Positions 1-5,186 of a DNA stretch of 6,550 nt are shown here, piece by piece; position 1 is the stretch's first letter, and each line of letters starts with the position of its first letter. This stretch comes from JBBPYA01 sp038200385. Lineage in GTDB: Bacteria; Actinomycetota; Actinomycetes; Mycobacteriales; Geodermatophilaceae. Under the pieces are notes generated by a model, which saw only the letters and a list, made by a program, of their open reading frames with translations, did no database searches and was not told the DNA's origin. The DNA is taken from the NCBI GenBank assembly GCA_038200385.1, contig JBBPYA010000310.1, forward strand, positions 1 to 6,550. The letters are read 5' to 3'. The position numbers and the translations under genes are program-made.

Positions 1-1
1 C

Positions 2-340
2 GGCGCGACCGGGTACCTGCTCAAGGACACCCCCCGCCAGCAGATGGCCGACGCGATCCGGGCCGCCGCCCGCGGGGAGACCGTCCTCGCGCCGCCGGTC
101 GCGGCCAAGCTGATGAGCCGGATGCGCGCCGCGCCGGCCGACGTGCTCACCCCACGCGAGCTGGAGGTGATCGAGCTGGTCGGCGCCGGTCACACCAACG
201 CCGAGATCGGCCGGCGGCTGTACATCAGCGAGGCCACCGTCAAGACGCACCTGCTGCGGGTCTTCGCCAAACTCGGCGTGGACGACCGGACCGCCGCGGT
301 GACGACCGCGATGGCCCGCGGCATCATCCCGGCGCCCTGA
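2..340 (+). CDS. LuxR/NarL-family response regulator, C-terminal part (5' end outside window)
   Basis: The visible 112 residues enter from the left edge in frame 2 and end at TGA 338-340. They begin with GATGYLLKD, the end of a receiver (REC) domain whose lysine corresponds to the conserved receiver lysine. A helical linker follows, then a LuxR-type helix-turn-helix with LTPRELEVIELV, the NAEIGRRLYISEATVKTH recognition region and LLRVFAKLGVDDRT. Family knowledge: such proteins are DNA-binding regulators phosphorylated by a sensor histidine kinase. The kinase gene is probably outside the window, usually just upstream, but this cannot be seen. The phosphoacceptor aspartate also lies outside. 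The internal ATG at position 44 is not the real start, because homology continues through it to the window edge. The target genes cannot be inferred. Confidence 0.95.
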   Translation, partial: GATGYLLKDTPRQQMADAIRAAARGETVLAPPVAAKLMSRMRAAPADVLTPRELEVIELVGAGHTNAEIGRRLYISEATVKTHLLRVFAKLGVDDRTAAVTTAMARGIIPAP

Positions 341-355
341 GCCCGGCAGCGGCCC

Positions 356-378
356 CCGGGGCCCGACCCGGGTCCCGG
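356..378. terminator. GC-rich hairpin between convergent genes, candidate bidirectional terminator
   Basis: Stem CCGGGGCCC (356-364) pairs with GGGTCCCGG (370-378) over nine positions with one G-U pair and a 5-nt GACCC loop. It lies 15 nt after the regulator's stop codon and 22 nt beyond the convergent 401-1087 gene's stop codon. There is no U-tract beyond TT. That fits the U-poor terminators often proposed in high-GC actinobacteria, but termination is inferred. Confidence 0.45.
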
Positions 379-400
379 TTCCCGGCCGCAGAGGCGTCGG

Positions 401-1087
401 CTAGCGGCCCTGAACGACGAGCCGGACGGTCACGGCGTCACCGACCTCGATCCCCTCGGCCCGTCGCGCGGCCACCTTGATCGGCACGAGATAGCGGCCG
501 TCCTTGGGGAACAGCGACGTCGTCCACCGGGTCTGCCCGATGCGGGCAGCGACCGGGATCATCCCCCAGCCGTAGCTCACCGAGGTCGATGCGGTGGCCA
601 GCGCGGCGCAGTCGGCGTTCGGAACCGTGACGAAGTGATGCGGGGCCGGACCCCTCCAGAACCACACCTCACCGGTGAACTCCAGGGCCAGCGGTCCAGG
701 GGAGGACCCCGCCGCCGGCGGGGACGGGGACGGCTCACCGCCGACCTCGCTGCCGGCCCGCATCCGCCAGGCGTCGGTCACCAGTTCGGTCAGCCGGGCC
801 GGGTCGACGGCCGCAAGCCGCAGGAGCACCAGCGGTACGTCGTCGTAGCCCGCAGCGGTGAAGAAGACCTCGGGCTCACCGAGCAGCAGCGCCTGCTTCT
901 CCGCCTCGTCGCCGACGAACAACACGGCGACGTCGGTACGGATCATCCGGGGCCGGCCCGGCTGGCGCTGCGGGTAGGACCAGACGAACCCCTTGCCGCC
1001 CACCCGGAAGTCGAACCCGTCGCTGTCGATCTCCACGGCACCGGGCAGGGCCCCGGCGAGCCTGCGAACGTCCTCGGCGTCAGCCAT
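401..1087 (-). CDS. MmcQ/YjbR-like domain fused to a DUF1905 domain
   Basis: A 228-residue cytosolic protein made of two separately recognisable domains. Residues 1 to about 112 match the MmcQ/YjbR family: DVRRLAGALPGAVE at the start, a GGKGFVWSY strand, EPEVFFTAAGYDDVPLVLLRL, and the closing LTELVTDAWRMRA helix. A Gly/Pro/Ser linker follows at about 113-132. Residues 133-228 match DUF1905: LEFTGEVWFWRG, YGWGMIPVAARIG, TTSLFPKDGRYLVPIKVAAR and GIEVGDAVTVRL. Neither domain has a firmly assigned biochemical role; MmcQ/YjbR folds resemble DNA-binding CyaY-like folds, but no activity is claimed here. The start at 1087 is preferred over the ATG at 1114 because GGAGGG lies 6 nt upstream and the family match begins at MADAEDVRR. 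It lies 105 bp downstream of the DUF664 gene on the same strand. Confidence 0.88.
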   Translation of the reverse strand: MADAEDVRRLAGALPGAVEIDSDGFDFRVGGKGFVWSYPQRQPGRPRMIRTDVAVLFVGDEAEKQALLLGEPEVFFTAAGYDDVPLVLLRLAAVDPARLTELVTDAWRMRAGSEVGGEPSPSPPAAGSSPGPLALEFTGEVWFWRGPAPHHFVTVPNADCAALATASTSVSYGWGMIPVAARIGQTRWTTSLFPKDGRYLVPIKVAARRAEGIEVGDAVTVRLVVQGR

Positions 1088-1093
1088 CGCGGT

Positions 1094-1099
1094 CCCTCC
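1094..1099 (-). promoter_or_regulatory. Ribosome binding site deciding the start at 1087
   Basis: GGAGGG on the minus strand ends 6 nt before the ATG at 1087. The alternative upstream ATG (1114) would place this motif inside the coding region, so the shorter product is preferred. Confidence 0.75.
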
Positions 1100-1114
1100 G
1101 TCCCACCGCCGCAC

Positions 1115-1120
1115 AGCGTA
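1115..1120 (-). promoter_or_regulatory. Possible -10 box (TACGCT) for the MmcQ-DUF1905 gene
   Basis: TACGCT on the minus strand fits the actinobacterial TANNNT -10 pattern and would give a leader of about 20 nt containing the ribosome binding site. I see no convincing -35 box, and TANNNT occurs often by chance. Own promoter versus read-through from the DUF664 gene is undecided. Confidence 0.3.
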
Positions 1121-1192
1121 GGCACGACGACCGACAGCGGGCGCTCGGCACTCGTCGCAGCCGGGGACCTGCCGCTGCGAGCCCGGAAGGTC

Positions 1193-1804
1193 CTAGGACG
1201 CCTCGCCCGGCGGTGCCCCGGCGGCTGGTCCGGCCGGTGGACCGGATCGGGCGTGCCACCCCCCCGGCGGGTCCTCTCCGACCCGTCCGTCGACGGCCTC
1301 GCGGAGCAGGTCGGCGTGTCCGGTGTGCCGGCCGTACTCCTCGATCAGGTCGCAGAGCAGCCGGCGCAGGCTGGCATGGCGCCCGTCGGGCCCGGTCATG
1401 TGGATGGGCTGGTCGAGGCCGCCCTCGGCCAGGGCCGCGTCGATCCTTGCGCGGGACCGCTCGACCGTGCCGTCCCAGAGCGCGTAGAGCCCGTCGGGGC
1501 TGTCGTCGGCCGCGGAGTTGAAGTCCCAGTCGGGGTCGGACACCCAGTCCGCGGTGTCCCACGGTGTGCCGAGCGGCTCACCGCGCAGCTTGGTGCTCCA
1601 CATCTGCTCCTCGGCGCGCGCGAGGTGCTTGAGCAGGCCGCCCAGCGTCAACGTGGACGCACCGATCCGGGTCCGCAGCCCCCCGGAGTCCAGGTCGTCG
1701 GCCTTCCAGCGGAAGGTGGCGCGCAGGCGGTGCAGGGCGCCGAGCAGATGTTCGGCCTCGGTGCCGGCCAGCGGCGGCTCCCACCAGTAATCGGGATCGT
1801 CCAT
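1193..1804 (-). CDS. DinB-superfamily protein, DUF664 type
   Basis: A 203-residue protein resembling the DUF664 ("mini-circle protein") branch of the DinB/YfiT four-helix-bundle superfamily. Recognisable stretches are the helix TLTLGGLLKHLARAEEQMW (His60), the PDWDFNSAADDSPDGLYALWD region typical of the group, and the last helix EEYGRHTGHADLLREAVDG with His160 and His163. By analogy with DinB proteins these histidines are candidate metal ligands. Some superfamily members are mycothiol- or bacillithiol-dependent transferases, but nothing here fixes the reaction. The last 30 residues are a Gly/Pro/Ala-rich tail beyond the usual domain end. The start at 1804 matches the family N-terminus (MDDPDYWWEPPLAGTE). 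No Shine-Dalgarno motif precedes it, and a -10-like TACGGT lies 6 nt upstream, suggesting a leaderless mRNA. Confidence 0.9.
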   Translation of the reverse strand: MDDPDYWWEPPLAGTEAEHLLGALHRLRATFRWKADDLDSGGLRTRIGASTLTLGGLLKHLARAEEQMWSTKLRGEPLGTPWDTADWVSDPDWDFNSAADDSPDGLYALWDGTVERSRARIDAALAEGGLDQPIHMTGPDGRHASLRRLLCDLIEEYGRHTGHADLLREAVDGRVGEDPPGGWHARSGPPAGPAAGAPPGEAS

Positions 1805-1810
1805 GCCGGC

Positions 1811-1816
1811 ACCGTA
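1811..1816 (-). promoter_or_regulatory. Candidate -10 box of a leaderless promoter for the DUF664 gene
   Basis: TACGGT on the minus strand is followed by six bases (GCCGGC) and then the ATG at 1804. A transcript starting 7 nt after the -10 box would begin at the A of the start codon. This is the usual geometry of leaderless actinobacterial genes, and no ribosome binding site is visible. The -35 region is weak. Confidence 0.45.
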
Positions 1817-1826
1817 ATGCCGGTGG

Positions 1827-1843
1827 CGGACGTTCTGCGTCCG
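1827..1843. repeat. Perfect dyad CGGACG-N5-CGTCCG upstream of the DUF664 promoter
   Basis: CGGACG (1827-1832) and CGTCCG (1838-1843) are exact inverted repeats around TTCTG. On the minus strand the dyad sits where the -35 region of the proposed DUF664 promoter would be, so it could be an operator. It also lies about 60 nt downstream of the antiporter stop codon and could instead be a transcript-end hairpin. The sequence does not separate these roles. Confidence 0.35.
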
Positions 1844-1901
1844 GAATCCACCGTATCCAGGCGGCCGACTGCCACCGTGGCCGGCCGATCCGCTGGACCG
1901 G

Positions 1902-3500
1902 TCACCGGGCGAGGAGGGCCTCCTCCAGGTCGAGTTCCATCAGAACCCGGCGCAGTACCTCGTCGTCGATCTCGCCGGAGTCGCGCAGGTTGACGAAGAC
2001 CAGCCGTTCGGTCTGCAACAGCTGACGACGCAGCCGCCGGAACGCCTCCTGCGGGGTCTCGCGCCGGTCCGGGCCGCTGTCACCGAGGCGCTCCCAGGCC
2101 ATCAGCGCCCGGATCTCCACCCGCTCGCGGAGCCGGTCGACCACGCCGTCGGGTACCTCGGCGTCCTGCTCGCCGAGGATCGCCTCCAGCCGGGACATCG
2201 CCGCGTCCGCGGCGGCCTGCTGCGCCCCGGCCTCGGCCAGGTTGTCTGCGGCGGACTCCGCGGCCTGGACGCCGAGCCGCCGGATCAGGGTCGGCAGCGT
2301 GAACCCCTGCACGACCAGGGTGACGATGACGACGACGAACGTGATGAACAGGACCTCGTCGCGGCCGGCCAGCGCCGAGCCGTCGGACTGGCGCAGCGGC
2401 AGGCCGAAAGCCGCGGCCAGGGACACCACGCCGCGCATCCCGGCCCAGGAGATGACGAACGGGATCCGCCAGCTCGGGCTCGGGTCCCGCTCGCGCAGCC
2501 GGCCGATCAGCCGGGGGAAGTACGTCGCCGGGAACACCCACACGAAGCGTGCCGCGATCACCACGAGCGACACGAGCAGGGCCGTCAGGATCAGATCGGC
2601 CGGGCCGCGCCCGGCCCGGCCCAGCGCGCCCACCACCGAGCGCAGCTGCAGGCCGATCACGGCGAACACGATGGACTCCAGCAGGAAGTCCAGCATCCGC
2701 CACAGCGTCAGCGACTGCAGCCGGCTGGCGTAGGAGGACTGCCGCGGCGAGCGGTGCCCGATCACCAGCCCGGCGACGACGACGGACAGCACCCCCGAGG
2801 TGTGCACGACGTCGTTCTCCGCGGCCAGGTAGGCCACGAACGGCGTGAGCAGCCCCACGGTGTTCTCCACGATGGCGTCCCGGAAGAGCCGATTGATCAG
2901 CGTGACAAGGAAGGCGACGAGCAGCCCGATGGTTACCCCGCCGACGGCGGCGAACACGAACTGGCCCAGCCCCCCGAGCAGCGAGAAGCCCCCGCCCAGC
3001 GTGACTCCGACCGCGACCCGGTACGCCGTCAGGGCGGTAGCGTCGTTGACCAGGCTCTCCCCGGCCAGGATCGTCACGACCCGCCGCGGGAGCCCGAGCC
3101 GCCGGCCGATCGAGGTCGCGGCCACCGCGTCCGGCGGCGCCACGATCGCCCCGAGCGCGAACGACAGCGGCAGCCCCAGGCCGGGCACCAACGCGTTGAC
3201 GGCGAAGCCGACGACGACCGTCGTGAACAGCACCGCCCCCACCGAGAGCAACCCGATCGGCCGTAGGTTCGCCCGGATGCCGAGGTAGGAGCTCTCCAAC
3301 GCCGCGGAGTACAGCAGCGGCGGGAGGAAGACGAGCAGCGCCAGCTCGGGGGACAGCGTGTAGTCGGGGACGCCCGGGACAAAGGAGGCGGCCAGTCCGG
3401 CGACGACGAGGACCAGCGGTCCGGACAGGCCGAACCTGCGGCACAGCGCCGCCACCGCGACCGCGGCGATCAGCAGCGCGAGCAACGGCAGCCCTTCCAC
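1902..3500 (-). CDS. CPA1-family Na+/H+ antiporter
   Basis: A 532-residue polytopic membrane protein expected to exchange Na+ (or K+) for H+ across the cytoplasmic membrane in pH and salt homeostasis. Hydrophobic segments fill residues 1 to about 405. CPA1 landmarks are visible: FLPPLLYSAALESS (58-71), APPDAVAATS (121-130), the ion-binding Asn-Asp pair in GESLVNDATAL (Asn152-Asp153) and SWAGMRGVVSLA (351-362) with its conserved arginine. Residues about 406-532 form a charged, helix-rich cytoplasmic tail, perhaps regulatory. The start is the GTG at 3500: AGGAGG lies 8 nt upstream, and the first residues enter the first membrane helix. The longer ORF reaching an ATG at 3590 would run through this ribosome binding site and adds non-hydrophobic sequence. 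Ion specificity cannot be read from sequence. It is divergent from the zf-UBP gene. Confidence 0.95.
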   Translation of the reverse strand: MEGLPLLALLIAAVAVAALCRRFGLSGPLVLVVAGLAASFVPGVPDYTLSPELALLVFLPPLLYSAALESSYLGIRANLRPIGLLSVGAVLFTTVVVGFAVNALVPGLGLPLSFALGAIVAPPDAVAATSIGRRLGLPRRVVTILAGESLVNDATALTAYRVAVGVTLGGGFSLLGGLGQFVFAAVGGVTIGLLVAFLVTLINRLFRDAIVENTVGLLTPFVAYLAAENDVVHTSGVLSVVVAGLVIGHRSPRQSSYASRLQSLTLWRMLDFLLESIVFAVIGLQLRSVVGALGRAGRGPADLILTALLVSLVVIAARFVWVFPATYFPRLIGRLRERDPSPSWRIPFVISWAGMRGVVSLAAAFGLPLRQSDGSALAGRDEVLFITFVVVIVTLVVQGFTLPTLIRRLGVQAAESAADNLAEAGAQQAAADAAMSRLEAILGEQDAEVPDGVVDRLRERVEIRALMAWERLGDSGPDRRETPQEAFRRLRRQLLQTERLVFVNLRDSGEIDDEVLRRVLMELDLEEALLAR

Positions 3501-3508
3501 GTGCCTCA

Positions 3509-3514
3509 CCTCCT
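3509..3514 (-). promoter_or_regulatory. Strong Shine-Dalgarno deciding a GTG start for the antiporter
   Basis: AGGAGG on the minus strand lies 8 nt before the GTG at 3500. An in-frame GTG three codons earlier overlaps the end of this motif and is therefore an unlikely start. Confidence 0.8.
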
Positions 3515-3563
3515 GGTGCCGAAACGTGTGAAGCTTGCCCGGTGCCCGATCCATTCCACCGCC

Positions 3564-3568
3564 GGGAG
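3564..3568 (+). promoter_or_regulatory. Ribosome binding site deciding the zf-UBP start
   Basis: GGGAG ends 5 nt before the ATG at 3574. It supports the shorter product over the in-frame ATG at 3535. Confidence 0.6.
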
Positions 3569-3573
3569 CTGCG

Positions 3574-3834
3574 ATGCCGTGTGCCCACACCGCCGACCTG
3601 ACCGGCGAGGAGCCGGCGCCGGCGACCCCCGAGGGCTGCGCCGGCTGCCTGGAACTCGGCGTGCGCTGGGTGCACCTGCGGATGTGCGTGGCCTGCGGGA
3701 ACGTCGGGTGCTGTGACTCCTCGCCGTACCGGCACGCCGAGACGCACTTCCGCGAGTCCGGGCACCCGGTGATGCGCTCCTACGAGCGGGGCGAGGGCTG
3801 GCGTTGGTGCTACCTGGATCGCGCGCTGGTATGA
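3574..3834 (+). CDS. Small UBP-type zinc-finger (zf-UBP) protein
   Basis: An 86-residue soluble protein that is almost entirely one zf-UBP domain. The candidate zinc ligands are spaced as in the family: Cys3-x-His5, Cys22-x2-Cys25, Cys38-x2-Cys41, Cys46 or Cys47, and His54, His58 and His64, followed by GWRWCYLD near the end. In eukaryotic deubiquitinases this domain binds the free C-terminal tail of ubiquitin. By my alignment the tail-binding arginine region of USP5 (CGRRYF) reads CGNVGC here, so ubiquitin-type binding should not be assumed; the bacterial role is unknown. The ATG at 3574 is preferred over 3535 because GGGAG lies 5 nt upstream and the first ligand is Cys3. A gap of only 73 bp separates it from the divergent antiporter gene. 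Its stop codon is almost directly followed by the pseudogene remnant. Confidence 0.88.
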   Translation: MPCAHTADLTGEEPAPATPEGCAGCLELGVRWVHLRMCVACGNVGCCDSSPYRHAETHFRESGHPVMRSYERGEGWRWCYLDRALV

Positions 3835-3862
3835 CCCGGGGGCCCGAGCGGTACGCCGCTGC

Positions 3863-5164
3863 CGGGCCGACGCGGTCGACCCGCGGCGGCTGCTGGGTCC
3901 GCCGCTGCTCGCCGGGGGCGCCCTGATGACGCTGGTGCTGTTCGTGGTGCGAACCGCGGGGGCGACGCTGACCGGGCGCAGTCCGGCACCGTGTTGCTGC
4001 TGGCGGCGCTCGCGGTGACCGCACCCTCGGTGGTGCTGTCCGCCGCACCTCCGATGATCGTCAAGCTGCAGCTGGCCACTCTGCGCGAGACCGGCACGGT
4101 CGTCGGCCGGCTGTCCGGGGTCGGGACCGTCGGCGCGATCGCCGGGACGTTCCTGACCGGCTTCGTACTCGTCCGGCTGTTGACCAGCGACGCGATCCTG
4201 GTCTCGACGGGGGCGCTCCTGGTGGTGGGTCTCGCCCTGGCGGCATACCTGCGCCGTGGAGACCGCTACCACTGTGCGAGCGTCGTCGCGGACCCGACGT
4301 ACCTGGAGTTCAACTACGTCCATGCCATCGCCTCCGTACTCGACACGGTGGCGCCGACCGGCGCGCCGCTGGACGTGCTGCATCTGGGCGGCGGCGGGCT
4401 GACCCTGCCGCGCTACCTGGAGGCCACCACCCGCCCCGGCGGGCGCAACGTGGTGCTCGAGGTCGACCCGGGAGTGGCCGAGATCGCGCTCGGCCTTCGG
4501 CCGCCGACCGGGCCGGATCTGGACCTGCGCATCGTCGATGCCCGGGTGGGACTGCGCGAGCTGCCGGGCGGCAGCTATGACGTGGTCGTGGGCGACGCCG
4601 TCGGCGGGGTGAGCGTGCCGTGGCACCTGACGACGCGGGAGACCGTCCTCGATGTACGCCGGACGTTGCGGCCCGGCGGGGTCTACGCGCTCAACGTCAT
4701 TGACTACCCGCCGGCCTCGCTCGCGCGGGCCGAGCTGCCACAGTCGGCAGCGTGTTCGAGCACGTCGTGGTGATCGGGACGCCGGGGGCGCTGCAGGCGA
4801 TGTCCGCGGTGACGTCATTCGCCCACACAATGGGCATTGCCATCGCGGCCTACCGCGGCCGGGTCGCGTCCGACACGCCGCTCCGCTAACCCCATTGTGT
4901 GGGCGAATGACGACCACCTCCCTCGGGTAGCTCCGTGGCGCGTTCCTGTTGAGCGGGAGCTCGGGCGTCTCCTCGTCCGGCACAGCGCCACGCGGACGCT
5001 CGCCGCGATGTGGGGACCCCGCGCCAGTCGGTGCCGAGGAGCCGGGCTGATCGGCTGGAAGTGGCTCTACGCGGGCGGGCCGAGCGGCGGCGTTGGCCGC
5101 GGGTCACCCGGTGCTCACCGACGCCTACGCGCCCGGGGACCAGCGGCTCCCGCCGTCCGGATAA
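3863..5164 (+). pseudogene. Degraded membrane-fused spermidine synthase-like gene
   Basis: Pieces of one protein family occur in order but in different frames. Frame 2 from 3863 reads RADAVDPRRLLGPPLLAGGAL, an internal stretch after the usual first membrane helices, so roughly the first 60 residues are missing. Near 3960-3990 the match moves to frame 1: membrane segments (PPMIVKLQLATLRETGTVVGR) and then the methyltransferase-like Rossmann domain with LHLGGGGLTLPRYL, LEVDPGVAEIA, RIVDAR, YDVVVGDA and VPWHLTTRETVLDVRRTLRPGGVYALN. At 4735 the match moves to frame 3 (ATVGSVFEHVVVIGTPGAL), so one base appears to be missing. It runs through an inverted repeat to RVASDTPLR and a TAA at 4887. The family C-terminus (HPVLTDAYAPGDQRL) reappears in frame 2 and ends at TAA 5162-5164. 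No intact product is possible. Between 4913 and about 5068 I recognise nothing. Intact relatives would be polyamine-synthase-like membrane proteins of uncertain substrate. Confidence 0.85.
4813..4912. repeat. Pair of perfect 22-bp inverted repeats, 56 bp apart
   Basis: The right arm (4891-4912) contains CCCATTGTGTGGGCGAATGA followed by CG. The left arm (4813-4834) is its exact reverse complement. Outside the arms the similarity continues imperfectly as GGTG. Each arm holds a small CCCA-N5-TGGG dyad, extended to GCCCA-N5-TGGGC in the left arm. The arms are visibly less GC-rich than their surroundings. The pair lies inside the decayed spermidine synthase-like gene. It could be a MITE-like element with terminal inverted repeats, two copies of a short interspersed repeat, or a long hairpin. 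No transposase lies between the arms and I see no clear target-site duplication. Confidence 0.8.
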
Positions 5165-5176
5165 CGTTGGTCGTTA
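5162..5176. repeat. Dyad TAACG-N5-CGTTA overlapping the add -10 box
   Basis: TAACG (5162-5166) and CGTTA (5172-5176) are exact inverted repeats around TTGGT. The right half overlaps the first bases of the proposed -10 box of the adenosine deaminase gene, a position suited to a repressor site. The dyad is short and could be chance. Confidence 0.3.
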
Positions 5177-5180
5177 GCCT
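5175..5180 (+). promoter_or_regulatory. Candidate -10 box of a leaderless add promoter
   Basis: TAGCCT is followed by GGGTCG and then the ATG at 5187, so a transcript starting 7 nt after the box would begin at the start codon. No Shine-Dalgarno motif precedes the ATG, and I see no convincing -35 box. Confidence 0.5.
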
Positions 5181-5186
5181 GGGTCG

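Noticed and set aside
1863..1886. GGCCG/CGGCC inverted repeat as antiporter terminator
   Set aside because: A 5-bp stem with a 14-nt loop and no U-tract is too weak in such GC-rich DNA to call.
635..1993. 452-codon open frame on the plus strand
   Set aside because: It is antisense to the MmcQ-DUF1905 and DUF664 genes and has low-complexity Arg/Pro/Gly content with no recognisable domain.
2754..3288. Plus-strand frames of 170 and 147 codons opposite the antiporter
   Set aside because: Both are antisense to strongly supported membrane-protein sequence and have no domain or ribosome binding site support.
3991..4773. Treating the 260-residue frame as an intact small spermidine synthase
   Set aside because: Family homology continues outside it in other frames on both sides, its start lies inside a membrane segment, and its last residues (LPQSAACSSTSW) are a frameshift tail.
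4813..4912. CRISPR array or tRNA in the inverted-repeat region
   Set aside because: There are only two copies, in inverted rather than direct orientation, and no cloverleaf or cas genes are visible.
2080..4983. 967-codon open frame on the minus strand across the antiporter, zf-UBP and pseudogene regions
   Set aside because: It is a high-GC shadow frame: composition is dominated by Arg, Ala, Gly and Pro, it shows no family motifs, and it overlaps genes with clear motifs. Its ATG side only passes through the inverted repeats.
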